DNA from: Methylomonas koyamae
GTDB lineage: Bacteria > Pseudomonadota > Gammaproteobacteria > Methylococcales > Methylomonadaceae
Assembly: GCF_006483455.1 (NCBI RefSeq)
Contig: NZ_PPPU01000005.1
Coordinates: forward strand, 62,001 to 126,000
Length of the DNA: 64,000 nt
Direction of reading: 5' to 3'
The position numbers were made by a program, and so were the translations under genes. The notes below the pieces were generated by a model that searched no databases, was not told the DNA's origin, and saw nothing but the letters and a program-made list of their open reading frames with translations. Every line of letters starts with the position of its first letter. Within the stretch, counting starts at the first letter, position 1. This document shows positions 45,158-57,240 of this stretch, piece after piece.

Positions 45158-46349
45158 GCATTTTCTCGGCAATCAATTGCAACAACTGCACCGCCAGACT
45201 GGTTTTGTCGGCCATCTCCAGCGTTTTTCGGCCATCCCGCCAGAACACCTGCAAGGCGTTGCGCTCGGAATCGAAGCCGCCTTCGGCCCGCCCTACCCAG
45301 TTAGCGGCAATCATGTCCAGATTTTTACTGTGCAGCTTGCCCAGCGCGTAGTTCTCAAGGTCGTCGGTTTCGGCGGCAAAACCGACGACCCAAGGTCTGG
45401 GCAGTAGTCGTGCAACCGCGGCGACGATATCCGGATTCTTTTCCAACTCAATCACGCTGCCTTCGGCTTCACCTTTCTTCAGTTTGCGCCCGGCGACCTG
45501 TTTGGCTCGATAATCAGCCACTGCCGCCGCACCGATATAAAGGTCTACATCAGCGCAAGCGTTCAGCACGGCTTGGTACATCTGCAATGCAGTCTCGACC
45601 TGAATGAATTTGGCGCCGGCCGGCGCTGGCAGATGTACCGGACCGCTAACCAAAGTCACATCGGCGCCGGCGGCGACAGCGGCTTTGGTCAACGCATAAC
45701 CCATCTTGCCGGAACTACGGTTACTGATAAACCGCACCGGGTCCAACGGCTCGCGGGTCGGACCGGCGCTGACCACCAGTTTCAGGCCGGCAAGTAAACC
45801 GCTAGTGGACTGAATCAATACGCTTTGGACGATTTCGGCCGGCTCGACCATGCGCCCGTATCCCTGCTCGCCGCAGGCTTGCTCGCCCGCGGCCGGGCCA
45901 ATCATCGTCACTCCGTGCTGTTGCAAACGAGCGATATTTTCTTGGGTAACCGGCTTGCCCCACATCGCCTGATTCATGGCCGGCGCCACGTAAACCGGAC
46001 ATTCGGCGGCCAGATACAAAGTCGACAACAAATCGTCGGCCAATCCGTGCGCCATTTTGGCCAATGTATCCGCAGTTGCCGGTGCAATCAGGAGCAGATC
46101 GGCCCAGCGCGCCAGATGGATATGGCTCATCGCCTGTTCCTGCTCCGGATCGAGCAATTCGCTGTGCACGCTATGTCCGCTCAGGGCCTGAAAAGTCAGC
46201 GGAGCCACGAACCGGGCGGCGGCGGCGGTCATCACCACCCTGACCTCACAGCCTTGCTTGCGCAGCAGGCGCAGCAATTCCGCCGCTTTATAGGCCGCGA
46301 TACCGCCGCAAACTCCCAGTAAAATTCGCTTGTTAATAACACGCCCCAA
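45129..46349 (-). CDS. coaBC: Bifunctional CoaBC
   Basis: A 406-residue protein for coenzyme A synthesis. The N-terminal decarboxylase part has [18 protein letters not shown] and PAMNQAMW; the C-terminal synthetase part has [25 protein letters not shown]. The only in-frame start near the family's N-terminus is a TTG at 46349, because a TAA lies just upstream and no ATG or GTG fits. It is divergent from radC. Confidence 0.95.
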   Translation of the reverse strand: MGRVINKRILLGVCGGIAAYKAAELLRLLRKQGCEVRVVMTAAAARFVAPLTFQALSGHSVHSELLDPEQEQAMSHIHLARWADLLLIAPATADTLAKMAHGLADDLLSTLYLAAECPVYVAPAMNQAMWGKPVTQENIARLQQHGVTMIGPAAGEQACGEQGYGRMVEPAEIVQSVLIQSTSGLLAGLKLVVSAGPTREPLDPVRFISNRSSGKMGYALTKAAVAAGADVTLVSGPVHLPAPAGAKFIQVETALQMYQAVLNACADVDLYIGAAAVADYRAKQVAGRKLKKGEAEGSVIELEKNPDIVAAVARLLPRPWVVGFAAETDDLENYALGKLHSKNLDMIAANWVGRAEGGFDSERNALQVFWRDGRKTLEMADKTSLAVQLLQLIAEKMHEKNPIKNP

Positions 46350-46430
46350 AATGGCTAATTAAGGAATTATGGCAAAGTCGGTCCGATTCTTCTACGCTTA
46401 AAACCGTTTCTTAACGGCCGGAGCGAGTTG

Positions 46431-47105
46431 ATGAGCATTAAAAATTGGCCAGCCGACGAACGCCCGCGGGAAAAACTGTTGCAGCGCGGCGCCGGCGCCT
46501 TGACAGATGCCGAATTGCTGGCGATTTTCTTGCGTACCGGCACGGCCGGTAAATCGGCGGTGGATATGGCACGGGAACTACTCAGCGAATACGGTTCGTT
46601 GCGCGCGCTGCTAGGCGCCGACCAGCAGCGATTTTGCCAGAGCCACGGCCTGGGCGACGCCAAGTATGCGCAACTGCAAGCGGTGCTGGAAATGGCCCGC
46701 CGCCATTTTGCCGAAATTCTGCAACGCGGCAACGCGCTGACCAGCCCGGATATCACCCGCGCTTACCTGAGCGCGCAACTACGCGGCCACAGTTACGAAA
46801 TTTTCGCTTGCCTATTTCTCGACAACCAGCATCGGGTGATCCAATGGGAGGAATTGTTCCGCGGCACGATAGACGGCGCCAGCGTCTATCCGCGCGAAGT
46901 CGCCAAGCGGGCGTTGTTTCACCATGCTGCGGCGGTGATATTCGCTCATAACCATCCTTCGGGGATCAACGAACCCAGCCAGGCCGACCGGCAGATTACC
47001 GAGAAACTGAAACAAGCCCTGGGTTTGTTCGATATCCGGGTGTTGGACCATTTCATCGTCGGCGACGGTCCGCCGTTCTCGTTCGCCGAACACGGCCTGC
47101 TGTAA
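46431..47105 (+). CDS. radC: RadC-family JAB-domain protein
   Basis: A 224-residue protein from ATG 46431, with GGAGCGAG ahead; a TTG three bases earlier is rejected. Features are [29 protein letters not shown], a helix-hairpin-helix-like region, and the metalloprotease-like core [16 protein letters not shown]. Biochemical role is unresolved; not a proven DNA-repair enzyme. Confidence 0.92.
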   Translation: MSIKNWPADERPREKLLQRGAGALTDAELLAIFLRTGTAGKSAVDMARELLSEYGSLRALLGADQQRFCQSHGLGDAKYAQLQAVLEMARRHFAEILQRGNALTSPDITRAYLSAQLRGHSYEIFACLFLDNQHRVIQWEELFRGTIDGASVYPREVAKRALFHHAAAVIFAHNHPSGINEPSQADRQITEKLKQALGLFDIRVLDHFIVGDGPPFSFAEHGLL

Positions 47106-47111
47106 CCGGCT

Positions 47112-47843
47112 TTATTGGCTATCCTGACCTAGCGGTCGATACTGGCTTAACACCCGTTCCGCCAACCGCGAAAACGGCATGCTTTGAATCCAAACCGATC
47201 CCGTGCCTTTCAAGGTTGCCAGAAACAAACCCTCACCACCGAACAGCATGCTTTTCAGGCCGCCGCTCAAGGCGATGTTGTAATCGATGTTGCCGCTGAA
47301 AGCGACCAGACAACCGGTATCCAACCGCAGGGTTTCGTTACGCAATTCTTTACGCACCACCGTACCGCCGGCGTGGATGAAGGCCATCCCGTCGCCGCGC
47401 AGGCGCTGCAAAATAAAACCTTCGCCGCCAAAAAAACCGCTGCCCAATCGTTTGTTGAAGGCGATGTCGACCTGGGTACCGAACGCCGCCGCCAAAAATG
47501 CCGATTTCTGGCAGATCACTTCCTGCCCCAACTCAGCCATATTTAACGCAATGATGGTGCCCGGAAACGGTGCGGCAAAAGCCACTTGCCGTTTTTGGCC
47601 GCCGCGGTTGCTGAAATGAGTCAGAAAAACCGATTCGCCAGTCAACAAGCGCTTGCCGATACCGAACAGCTTATCCATGACGCCGCCGGAACCGTCGCCC
47701 ATTTTGGTTTCGAATTCGATATCCTGTTCCAGATAGGTCATCGCGCCGGCTTCGGCAACAACGGTTTCGTTCGGATCCAATTCGATTTCGACCATCTGAA
47801 TATCGTGGCCGACAATCCGGTAATCAACTTCGTGGCAATTCAT
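47112..47843 (-). CDS. AIM24/TIGR00266-family protein
   Basis: The start at ATG 47843 has GGAG eight bases upstream, giving 243 residues. The protein has the family's beta-rich repeats: [55 protein letters not shown] and [22 protein letters not shown]. Function is unknown in bacteria. It is convergent with radC. Confidence 0.88.
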   Translation of the reverse strand: MNCHEVDYRIVGHDIQMVEIELDPNETVVAEAGAMTYLEQDIEFETKMGDGSGGVMDKLFGIGKRLLTGESVFLTHFSNRGGQKRQVAFAAPFPGTIIALNMAELGQEVICQKSAFLAAAFGTQVDIAFNKRLGSGFFGGEGFILQRLRGDGMAFIHAGGTVVRKELRNETLRLDTGCLVAFSGNIDYNIALSGGLKSMLFGGEGLFLATLKGTGSVWIQSMPFSRLAERVLSQYRPLGQDSQ

Positions 47844-47860
47844 AAACTCTCCGCAAAAAA

Positions 47861-50233
47861 TCAACTCTGATTGGAAAACGCCTGATCGGGCTGCACCGAC
47901 TCCCCATTGCAGCCGGCCTGATAAAACTCGAAACGATTGCGGCCCTGTTGCTTGGCGATATACATGGCTTCATCGGCATGCCGCAACAAATAATCCGGAT
48001 TGCTGGGATCGTAAGGATAAATGGTCACGCCGCTACTAACCCCTACTTGTACCTGCTGCCCGGCAATCGGGTAGCTGCGGGCAACGTTCTGGTGAATCCG
48101 CTCCAGCGCCTGTATGCACTGCTGCTTCGATTCGACGCCGCACATCAACACTGCAAACTCGTCGCCACCCAAACGGCACACGGTATCCTCTTCGCGCAAG
48201 CCGGCCCGCAACCGCGCCGCGACTTCCACCAACAACTGATCGCCGGCCTCGTGGCCCAGATTATCGTTAATTTGCTTGAAGCCGTCCAAATCCATGTACA
48301 CCACGCCCAGCAAGGAATTGTCTCGCTTGCAGCGTGCCATGGCCTGCTGAAAACGGTCGGTAAACAAGGTTCGGTTAGGCAAGTGTGTCAACGGGTCGTG
48401 ATGTGCCATCTCCTCCAATGCCTGTTGATGCAACTTCGACTGGGTAATATCGGAGAACAAACCGACGTAATTGACCGCCTCACCTTTCTGGTTGCGCATC
48501 GCCGAGATCGTCAACAGTTCCACATACAATTCCCCGTTTTTCTTGCGGTTCCATATCTCGCCCTGCCAACAGCCCTCGGTTTGCAGGGTTTGCCACAGGT
48601 TTTTATAAAATTCGGCATCGTGTTTGCCGGATTTGAGGAAGTTGTGGTTGCGGCCGATCACTTCGTCGCGCGGATACCCGGTTATCGCACAAAAGGTCGG
48701 GTTGGCGTCGATGATAATCCCGTCGGCATCGGTGATGGTGATCCCTTCGTGCGCATCGGCAAACACGCGTGCCGCCAACTGTAATTTGCCCTCGGCGCGC
48801 TTACGCTCGGTAATATTGGTCAAAATACAGTGAATGATCGCCGGCCCTGATTTACGGCTTTGCAGGCGGCCGTCCAATATCACCGTGATGGCACCGCCGG
48901 ATTTTCTGCGCAGCATCAGTTCACACTCCAACACGCCGTAATGGTTCAACATTTGCAGTTTCAGGCCGAAATCGGCCCCGGCATCGGCGTCGTCAACTAA
49001 AAAATCCGGCAATTTTTTCCCTATCAACTCGTCGCCCGGGTAATCCAACAATGCGCACAATTGCGGATTCGCATCCAGCAGGCAACCGTGCCGGTCCAAT
49101 GCCATATAGGCCACCGGCGAGTTCTCGAACAGACTGCGGAAGCGACGTTCGCTTTGTTTCAAGGATTCGGTGAGATGTAACGCGATCAGACTGCTGCGGC
49201 GGGCCTTGATATAGGCCGCGCAGAAAAATACCGGCAGAAAACTGATAAACGCGGCGGCCAGAAATTCGCCCCAAGGCGGTTCCAATTTACTCGCTTTACT
49301 GAAGCCGGCCAATTCGGTGAAGCGCAAAGTCCAATGCCTCCCCGCCAGCTCCAGCCGCCGCTCCAGACGCAAATGGCCAAATCCGAGACTTTGCTGCTGA
49401 AAATCGAGGGTATCGCTACTGTCGTACAACAAACTTTCCGCGTCGGCACGGTCGGAATCGAAAATTTCCAGCCGCAACGCCGACAATTGCTTTCCGAGTA
49501 TCGCCCGAAGCAAATCATTCATCCGGTAAGGTATATAGACCCAACCCTGGATGGCAATTCGGCGTTGTTCCGGCGTTTGCGGAATGCTCCCATGACGGTA
49601 AACCGGAAAAAACGCCAACATTCCGGCCTGAGGATTGGCTTTGGAATCCTGCACCAAGGTGACCTTACCGGAGTAAGCCAAGTCTCCGCTATCCCGCGCC
49701 CGTTCCATCGCCTCGCGCCGTACCGGCTCGGAAAACATGTCGAAGCCGAAGGCCCGCAAATTGCGCCCGTAGAACGGCTCCAGGTAAACGATACTGCTGT
49801 AATGAGGCCGCGGAGTCGCCGGAGCAACGACGTAATCCGGAAATCCCTGGCTGCGAATCTGCAAAATATGACTTTGCAACTCATTCGCCGGAATCCACTG
49901 TGCGTAACCGACGCCTTGCACGCCGGGATGGTTTTGGTCCAAGCCCAACATTTCGACGAAAGCCCGCCAGTCGGCGCGGCTCACTTCCTTGCTGGCGGCA
50001 AAGACGCCGGCCGCACTCCGCAGTGTTAGCGCATGCAATGCCATGCGTTCGCTGATATTCGAGGTGATGCGCTCGACTTCGAATTCGAAATATTCGCGAA
50101 GTCGTTGTTGATAATGCCGTTCGAGAGCTTGCCACGCAAAAAATAAAAACGCTGCCGAAACCGATAGCACCAACAGCACCGGCATATAGTGCCGGTAACG
50201 CAACGTCGAAAGCTTCCCGACTGAGCTTACCAT
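47861..50233 (-). CDS. CHASE-PAS-PAS diguanylate cyclase
   Basis: A 790-residue membrane sensor. Membrane helices near 17-34 and 328-346 flank an extracytoplasmic CHASE domain (about 75-290, including [13 protein letters not shown] and the YLEPFYGRN loop). Two PAS domains follow (about 365-485 and 490-605), then GGDEF (about 620-775) with an intact RLGGDEF and an inhibitory RxxD (REED) before it. It should make c-di-GMP in response to a periplasmic ligand. No EAL domain. It overlaps nothing but ends 17 bases before the AIM24 gene start. Confidence 0.93.
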   Translation of the reverse strand: MVSSVGKLSTLRYRHYMPVLLVLSVSAAFLFFAWQALERHYQQRLREYFEFEVERITSNISERMALHALTLRSAAGVFAASKEVSRADWRAFVEMLGLDQNHPGVQGVGYAQWIPANELQSHILQIRSQGFPDYVVAPATPRPHYSSIVYLEPFYGRNLRAFGFDMFSEPVRREAMERARDSGDLAYSGKVTLVQDSKANPQAGMLAFFPVYRHGSIPQTPEQRRIAIQGWVYIPYRMNDLLRAILGKQLSALRLEIFDSDRADAESLLYDSSDTLDFQQQSLGFGHLRLERRLELAGRHWTLRFTELAGFSKASKLEPPWGEFLAAAFISFLPVFFCAAYIKARRSSLIALHLTESLKQSERRFRSLFENSPVAYMALDRHGCLLDANPQLCALLDYPGDELIGKKLPDFLVDDADAGADFGLKLQMLNHYGVLECELMLRRKSGGAITVILDGRLQSRKSGPAIIHCILTNITERKRAEGKLQLAARVFADAHEGITITDADGIIIDANPTFCAITGYPRDEVIGRNHNFLKSGKHDAEFYKNLWQTLQTEGCWQGEIWNRKKNGELYVELLTISAMRNQKGEAVNYVGLFSDITQSKLHQQALEEMAHHDPLTHLPNRTLFTDRFQQAMARCKRDNSLLGVVYMDLDGFKQINDNLGHEAGDQLLVEVAARLRAGLREEDTVCRLGGDEFAVLMCGVESKQQCIQALERIHQNVARSYPIAGQQVQVGVSSGVTIYPYDPSNPDYLLRHADEAMYIAKQQGRNRFEFYQAGCNGESVQPDQAFSNQS

Positions 50234-50503
50234 GGCATACCCCCACGCCTTATCAGCTGCTTATTGGGTGGTTTTCTAGGACTTGTCTCGAATCACCAGC
50301 GCACGCAGCGCTTCGACCATCATGGCAGACGGACGGTAACCAAATCAACGACCCGTTTTGCGATCAAACAAACGCCGCGGTATCGGCTTGGCACCAATGA
50401 ATTTTCGGCAAATTTTCAGGATTTAAGAGTATATGATTTTCGAAGCATGGCTAGGTCCGGCACAACGTTCTTTCGTTGTGCCGACCAGTCGGCGCAGGCC
50501 CGG
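50234..50503. other. Intergenic region with one hairpin
   Basis: Apart from the inverted repeat at 50458-50483 and the promoter area of the CHASE-GGDEF gene, nothing is recognised. Confidence 0.4.
50458..50483. terminator. Ten-base-pair hairpin after dapE
   Basis: CGGCACAACG (50458-50467), a TTCTTT loop and CGTTGTGCCG (50474-50483) form a perfect hairpin 20 bases after the dapE stop. No U-run follows on the minus strand, so it is a weak terminator or a stability element. Confidence 0.5.
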
Positions 50504-51969
<1,466 letters not shown>

Positions 51970-51975
51970 TGCCGG

Positions 51976-52218
51976 TTATGCCTCGCCGGCCAACAGTTCG
52001 TCCAGGCTAGGCAAGCTTTTATCGGCCTGCGCGCGGGCTTTGTAGACATCGACGAACTCCATAAACGCTTGTTCGAGATCGTCCAACACTTCCTCCTCGT
52101 CGGCCACTTCGTCTTCCGGAATCTCGTCGGATTCCAAATAGTCTTTCTGGATCGCGATTTCGCCGTTCAAAGACAGCAGCGCAAGGATCAAGGCATTATT
52201 CGAAATATTTTCTGGCAT
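51976..52218 (-). CDS. Small acidic protein
   Basis: An 80-residue strongly acidic protein with an EIPEDEVADEEEVLDDLEQAF segment. Family unknown. It is six bases upstream of the ArsC-like gene, so it is likely the first gene of the dapE operon. Confidence 0.7.
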   Translation of the reverse strand: MPENISNNALILALLSLNGEIAIQKDYLESDEIPEDEVADEEEVLDDLEQAFMEFVDVYKARAQADKSLPSLDELLAGEA

Positions 52219-52387
52219 GGTGTGCTCGCAGGTTGAAATGGAAGAACAGAACTGAGCAGGAGGCCGCTAGGATTGGCGCCGAGCTAACCCGGCAATAGTC
52301 GTTGCATGCATGCAAGTACCGCCTCCATCGAATTTGGCCGCATTGTAACGCATTGCCGTCGAGCGATGTTAACCGCGGCGTTCGGCG

Positions 52388-53701
52388 TCAAATGTTTTTC
52401 AACAAGCGGTTGCCCGGACTATCCGCCATCGCCCGGCGGAAATGGTCGACGGCCTCGGCAAAAGCCGGTTCCGGCTGGATATCCGGCAACTGGTTTTGAC
52501 CGCAGCTTTCCAGTGCATCGGCTACATAGCCGATACTGAGAATATTGATGTCGACCGCCGGCTGGTAGACCGAAACGGTTTGTTCCGGATGGCAGAATTC
52601 GACGACGATGCGACTGACGATCAGCTTATGCAACAACGCCTGGACCAAGGCCAACGGAATCATCAAATCCCGGGCCAATTCCTCGGCCGACGGCGGCGCG
52701 TCCTGGTTGACGAAGCGTTTAACCAGGGCATGTGCGATTTGCAGCGCCAGGATTTTCTTCAACGAAAAACTCAGATTGCGGAAACGGTCACCGTGGCGGT
52801 GAATCGGGTAGTTCTGGATATAAAACGCCATCTCGCAACCGAACAACACGATCATCCAACAGCTTTGCAGCCAGACCACAAACAGCGGCAAGGCGGCGAA
52901 ACTGCCGTAGATCGCGTTATAGCTGGACACGCCGATTTGCAGGCTCAAATAGGCCCACTGCAAACCGTGGTAGAGCATGCCGGTCACGGCGCCGGCAGCC
53001 AGCCCGGCCCGGTAGTCGATGGCGTGGTTCGGCATGAATACGAATACCACCGTGAACAGCACGATCATCAGCAGCAACGGCGACAGCCCCAAGGCTTTCA
53101 ATACCAGCCAGACGCCGAAAGCCGGCAGATGTATCGCCCCGGCCAACCAGCCTACCTGGGTTTGCAGGAACACGGTCAGGCCGCTGGCAGCCATCAGCAG
53201 TACCGGCCCCAGCAACATTAGCGACAAATAATCGCTGCATTTGCGCCCCCAACTGCGGCCCTGATCGATTTTCCAGATGTAGTTGAACGATTCTTCGATA
53301 TTGGCGATCAGGCTGACCACGGTCCAAAACAAAACCGCGATACCGATGCCGGCCACCACTTCGCCCTGAGTCTTGGCCAGCAAATTTTGGGCAAAGCCGA
53401 TCAAACGCAACATCAGCTCGTCCTGCTGCGGCGCCCGCTCCAGTAATTGTCGCTGCAGCAGCTTTTCGAAACCGAAGCCCTTGGCGATGCCGAACAACAT
53501 CGCAATCACCGGCACGATAGACAGGATGCTATACAAGGTCAGCGCCGAGGCTCGCAATTGACATAAATCGCGGCGAAAGCCTTGCACCGCCAACAACGCG
53601 ATTTTCAAACAGCGGATGCCAAGCGCCGGCCAGCAAGTCAGGCTCCGTTCATCCAGCCGCCAAATGTCTTCTTTGCAGAACAGCAACAGGTTCAATGCCA
53701 T
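52388..53701 (-). CDS. YihY/BrkB-family membrane protein
   Basis: The start is ATG 53701 (MALNLLLF), giving 437 residues; the open frame continues upstream to 53923, but that stretch has no family features. About six membrane helices, with LRASALTLYSILSIVPVIAMLFGIAKGFG at the first and YLSLQIGVSSYNAIYGSFAALPLFVVWLQSCWMIVLFGCEMAF later. A long C-terminal cytoplasmic domain (about 300-437) resembles a winged-helix segment. Once misnamed ribonuclease BN; probably a transporter. Confidence 0.9.
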   Translation of the reverse strand: MALNLLLFCKEDIWRLDERSLTCWPALGIRCLKIALLAVQGFRRDLCQLRASALTLYSILSIVPVIAMLFGIAKGFGFEKLLQRQLLERAPQQDELMLRLIGFAQNLLAKTQGEVVAGIGIAVLFWTVVSLIANIEESFNYIWKIDQGRSWGRKCSDYLSLMLLGPVLLMAASGLTVFLQTQVGWLAGAIHLPAFGVWLVLKALGLSPLLLMIVLFTVVFVFMPNHAIDYRAGLAAGAVTGMLYHGLQWAYLSLQIGVSSYNAIYGSFAALPLFVVWLQSCWMIVLFGCEMAFYIQNYPIHRHGDRFRNLSFSLKKILALQIAHALVKRFVNQDAPPSAEELARDLMIPLALVQALLHKLIVSRIVVEFCHPEQTVSVYQPAVDINILSIGYVADALESCGQNQLPDIQPEPAFAEAVDHFRRAMADSPGNRLLKNI

Positions 53702-53828
53702 ACAAGTCTCTATTGTTGGGGCCGATCGGCAAGTGCGAACGATACACCGCGCCGTTGAACGGCAGTATGCCGGATAAAACCGGCAAAATCCCGGCATTCC
53801 GAGTACATTGATGGCCGAGTTTGTCGGG

Positions 53829-54269
53829 TCAGGCCAAACGCCGCAAGTGCAACCGCCGATTGCGCCAGAAAAATTGGCATCGACTGAGAAAACCGGGCAG
53901 CCATTTGACGGGGCCCATGACACGTAACGCCCATTTTCGATCTGGATAATAGTTCAGGCGCAATTCGTCCGGGCCGAAGATTTCCATACCCTCCAACACC
54001 AACGACGCATACGGCAGGCCCAGGCTGCGCCGGGCCAGAACCTGCAATTCCCGGCTCAGCAACACGAATTCGCTGGCTTCTTCGAACGGGCAATCCCAAT
54101 CGCAAATCAGCAAATAGTCGCCGGCTTCGGTTTGGAACTGATGTAACAGCCGATAGCCGGGGACATGGCAAGCAGTCGGCACACCATGCCGTAATAGCCG
54201 GGTTTGCAGCGGCCAATTCCGGTAATCGCCGGCATGGCTGGCCAGAGAAAAAAACTCGATCACGCGCAT
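53829..54269 (-). CDS. Unknown protein, 146 residues
   Basis: AGGAATTGC precedes ATG 54269. The protein has HVPGYRLLHQFQTEAGDYLLICDWDCPFEE and a basic C-terminus with FWRNRRLHLRR. No signal peptide or membrane segment. Not recognised; it lies between YihY and a divergent epimerase-like gene. Confidence 0.7.
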   Translation of the reverse strand: MRVIEFFSLASHAGDYRNWPLQTRLLRHGVPTACHVPGYRLLHQFQTEAGDYLLICDWDCPFEEASEFVLLSRELQVLARRSLGLPYASLVLEGMEIFGPDELRLNYYPDRKWALRVMGPVKWLPGFLSRCQFFWRNRRLHLRRLA

Positions 54270-54503
54270 GCAATTCCTATAGAAAAACAGCGGCAACAAT
54301 CACGAATGACAGTCGGGTTTAATTCGCCTAAGTAAATTATTCTGCATTCGATTACCTGATATGAATGCTTGCAGTTTACAATAATCGGCTGCGAGCCGGC
54401 ACCTAACGGTTTAAACACAACGCGACAGCTCTTGTTACGCACTATGCAAGCCCCGACACCGGCTGTATCCCAAATCCAGCCAAAGACAAGGACAAACTTC
54501 ACC

Positions 54504-55241
54504 ATGCAATTCACCGATACCGGCACTCTGATCAGATGGCAACTGGACGATATCGACGTTGTCGCACCGCTCCACGACAAGCCGGGCGGCGGCTCGCGCG
54601 GCGGGGTATATCTTTGTATCCCCAATTTCGAGGACCTGTCGCCGCCGTTCAGCATCAAGCACGGCGAATACCGCACCACGGTTTGCGACGTCAAGCTGCC
54701 GCATCAAAAGAATCTGGCAGCATCCAACGAAAACGACTGGGGCAACATCGAGGTGGTTACCGATTGGGAAGAAACCGACGAACAACACAACAAAACGCTG
54801 AAAGTCACCACCACCATCCGCGCCCTCTCGGAAACCGCGCTGGTAAGACCCGGCTTTCACCCGTATTTTTCGATTACACCGAACAGTTTCGTGGATATTG
54901 CCGGCACCCGGATAGACGTGACCACGCTGCCGCACGACAGTATGCGGGCTTATCCGGCAGTAACACCGAGTGACCCGGTCAAACTCAACACCGAGGAATT
55001 TGCCGTATCTATGGCCTGCGAGATCAGCCCGCTGTCGCAGCCGATAGCACTGGCGTTCGGCGTGTGGAGCGATAAAAAAGCGGAGTATGTTTGTATAGAG
55101 CCGATTATCGGCAAGCAACTCGGCGCAGATGGCCTGCCGACGCCATTGGAGCTAACACAGAGCGAGGAGTTATTGATGGTGTTTACGATTCGGGCGGAGA
55201 GTACAAAAATTGCCGTTACGTTACCAAACGCCAAACGGTGA
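54504..55241 (+). CDS. Aldose-1-epimerase-like protein
   Basis: I start at ATG 54504, preceded by AAGGA, giving 245 residues; the longer frame from 54369 is unlikely. The galactose-mutarotase fold is suggested by PGFHPYFSI (catalytic-type His) and YVCIEPIIGK (catalytic-type Glu). It is at the short end of the family, close to the YeaD-like branch. Likely sugar or sugar-phosphate epimerase; substrate unknown. Confidence 0.8.
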   Translation: MQFTDTGTLIRWQLDDIDVVAPLHDKPGGGSRGGVYLCIPNFEDLSPPFSIKHGEYRTTVCDVKLPHQKNLAASNENDWGNIEVVTDWEETDEQHNKTLKVTTTIRALSETALVRPGFHPYFSITPNSFVDIAGTRIDVTTLPHDSMRAYPAVTPSDPVKLNTEEFAVSMACEISPLSQPIALAFGVWSDKKAEYVCIEPIIGKQLGADGLPTPLELTQSEELLMVFTIRAESTKIAVTLPNAKR

Positions 55242-55286
55242 TTCGCTAGCCTTGTTGTGCGAAGCGCAATGTCACTGAAACTCGCG

Positions 55287-55326
55287 GTCGACATTCTTCC
55301 CGCATTCTAAGCGGGAGAATGTCGAC
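55287..55326. terminator. Long perfect-armed hairpin between convergent genes
   Basis: GTCGACATTC at 55287-55296 pairs with GAATGTCGAC at 55317-55326, with an inner TCCCGC/GCGGGA stem and a loop ATTCTAA. It is positioned to stop transcription from both sides. Confidence 0.7.
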
Positions 55327-55334
55327 TGGGTAAA

Positions 55335-55748
55335 CTAAAAAAACGAACGTATAAGTAGTAACCCTGGAATGGAAAGCAGGGCCGATAATCCAGCAATTGC
55401 CATGCTCGGTTTGAAATCTAGACCAAGACTTATCTTATATCCGAGCGTATAGGCTGCAAAAAGACCCATCGGAAAAATGACTGAACCAACGCCAGAAAGC
55501 TCAATATTAGCCCCAAGACTGCCTAAGGTCGCCACCAGCCAAATTAGCCCGACGACAGGTAGACACAATGAAAGAGTAACTGCTTTAAAAGCTTCGCCAA
55601 AGGAAACATCAAGTCCTGTTATTAACTTTGCACTGTAGCGAACTACCATAGGGATCAGAAGTAGGACGAGTCCAGTAATTATCGACACATTTACCGGCGC
55701 CCAGATCAGAAAAATTAATCCTGCAAGCGTGATTAACAAATAAAACAT
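55335..55748 (-). CDS. Small four-helix membrane protein
   Basis: A 137-residue protein (ATG 55748, with AAAGGATTGGCC ahead) that is almost entirely hydrophobic, with four or five helices. Features include a short GLDVSFGEAF loop. Family not recognised. The gene and its left neighbour are AT-richer than the surroundings. Confidence 0.65.
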   Translation of the reverse strand: MFYLLITLAGLIFLIWAPVNVSIITGLVLLLIPMVVRYSAKLITGLDVSFGEAFKAVTLSLCLPVVGLIWLVATLGSLGANIELSGVGSVIFPMGLFAAYTLGYKISLGLDFKPSMAIAGLSALLSIPGLLLIRSFF

Positions 55749-55876
55749 GGCCAATCCTTTAATTTTTTCATTTTGAAAGCCCTAAGCTCCAAGCCGATTG
55801 GAAGCCAAAAACGCTCGACTCCACTCTTCTTCATCCAGACTACTTGCTAGCCTTAAGAACTTGGCAAAGATCGGAA
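55749..55876. other. Intergenic stretch with an out-of-frame coding remnant
   Basis: A minus-strand frame ending at 55782 would give EEEWSRAFLASNRLGA but starts inside the next gene in another frame. It may be a frame-shifted remnant; no separate gene is called. Confidence 0.35.
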
Positions 55877-56140
55877 TTAAATCAAACGCGCTATTTTCAG
55901 CAACACCGCGACGATAACAGTAGTTTGCAAGAAACCGGCGGCAATAATCCAGCTGGTCAAATCGGCTTTGGTTACCGCTTGGTTGCAACTGGTGTCGGCC
56001 CTGAGCAATTCTATTTTGTAGACTAACTCGGACTCTAGCGCTTTGATTTCACTACGCAATACACCTTCCAAGTCTTTTAAATCGCGTTTGGTGGCAACAT
56101 CGTCGAGATGAAGCGTGTTATCTACGACTTCTTTTTGCAT
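55877..56140 (-). CDS. Small coiled-coil membrane protein
   Basis: An 87-residue protein with a coiled coil (about residues 15-50, TKRDLKDLEGVLRSEIKALESELVYKIELL) and one C-terminal membrane helix (about 65-83). The layout resembles short bacterial DUF1640/CCDC90-like proteins. Function unknown; AT-rich locus. Confidence 0.65.
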   Translation of the reverse strand: MQKEVVDNTLHLDDVATKRDLKDLEGVLRSEIKALESELVYKIELLRADTSCNQAVTKADLTSWIIAAGFLQTTVIVAVLLKIARLI

Positions 56141-56298
56141 TTCAGTAGTGACTTCGGCTTGAGCCTCGTTAAAACCGGCTGATTTTAAAGTAGCACAAAT
56201 TTCGAGGCATCAATGGTATCACGCGCTTAACAAGAAATCGGTAACCGCTTTGTAGCGCATGCCACCCAAACGAGCACCATGCGCCGGAGGGCGAGCGG

Positions 56299-57117
56299 TT
56301 AATCCCGCAACAACTCGTTAATACCGGTTTTACTGCGGGTTTTCTCGTCCACTTGCTTGATAATCACCGCGCAATACAAGCTGTGGCTGCCGTCTTTGGA
56401 TGGCAGGTTGCCGGAGACTACCACCGAGCCGGCCGGGATGCGGCCGTAAGTCACTTCGCCGGTCATCCGGTTGAAGATCTTGGTGCTTTGGCCGATGTAG
56501 ACGCCCATCGAGACCACGCAGTTGTCTTCGACGATCACACCTTCGACGATCTCGGAGCGGGCGCCGATGAAGCAGTTGTCACCGATGATGGTCGGGTTGG
56601 CTTGCAACGGCTCCAAAACGCCGCCGATGCCGACGCCGCCGGACAAATGCACGTTCTTACCAATTTGCGCGCAAGAACCCACTGTTACCCAGGTGTCGAC
56701 CATGGTGCCGCTATCGACGTAAGCGCCGATGTTGACGTAAGACGGCATCAGGATCGCGCCGGGGGCGACGTAGGAACCGTAACGGGCTACCGCGTTAGGC
56801 ACGACGCGAACGCCGGCTTGCGCAAAATCAGCCTCGCTATAGCTACCAAATTTGGTCGGCACTTTGTCGTAATAGCGCAGATCGCCGCTTTCGATCACTT
56901 TGTTTTCGTTGATCCGGAACGATAGCAACACGGCTTTTTTCAGCCATTGGTTGGTAACCCAATCGCCGTCTTTTTTCTCGGCGACGCGCATTTCGCCCTT
57001 GTCGAGCATGTTCAACACTTCGGCAACCGCATTGCGGACTTCGGCGGAAACGGTAGACGGGCTGATTTCGGCGCGGTTTTCGAAGGCGTCGTTGATGATG
57101 TTTTCCAGGTTTGACAT
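56299..57117 (-). CDS. dapD: Tetrahydrodipicolinate N-succinyltransferase
   Basis: A 272-residue protein from ATG 57117 (MSNLENII); the extra 18 residues upstream come from the repeat region. A left-handed beta-helix of hexapeptide repeats spans about 105-225, with [24 protein letters not shown] and [19 protein letters not shown]. It succinylates tetrahydrodipicolinate in the lysine/DAP pathway. The DAP genes dapC, dapD and dapE all lie within 8 kb. Confidence 0.96.
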   Translation of the reverse strand: MSNLENIINDAFENRAEISPSTVSAEVRNAVAEVLNMLDKGEMRVAEKKDGDWVTNQWLKKAVLLSFRINENKVIESGDLRYYDKVPTKFGSYSEADFAQAGVRVVPNAVARYGSYVAPGAILMPSYVNIGAYVDSGTMVDTWVTVGSCAQIGKNVHLSGGVGIGGVLEPLQANPTIIGDNCFIGARSEIVEGVIVEDNCVVSMGVYIGQSTKIFNRMTGEVTYGRIPAGSVVVSGNLPSKDGSHSLYCAVIIKQVDEKTRSKTGINELLRD

Positions 57118-57125
57118 GGTATTTC

Positions 57126-57240
57126 GTAGGTTGGATAAAAATAATGTAGGTTGGGTATACCGGCAGGGCATAAAAGCGAAGCGTAACCCAACAATTAAGG
57201 CCTCTCGTTGGGTTACGGCTTACGCCTAACCCAACCTACG
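57126..57240. repeat. Palindromic intergenic repeat between dapD and dapC
   Basis: Repeated GTAGGTTGGG units appear at 57126 and 57146, with their complement CCCAACCTAC at 57230-57239, and a nested GTAACCCAAC/GTTGGGTTAC pair at 57183-57192 and 57207-57216. Elements of this GTAGGTTGGGTTA type are widespread in bacterial genomes. The dapC stop codon (57236-57238) lies inside the element. Confidence 0.85.

Noticed and set aside
53702-53923. 74-residue N-terminal extension of the YihY-family frame
   Set aside because: The extension is Cys/Pro-rich, unlike the family, and the ATG at 53701 matches homologue length.
55782-55988. 68-residue minus-strand frame overlapping the coiled-coil gene
   Set aside because: It lies out of frame within a better-supported gene; kept only as a possible remnant.
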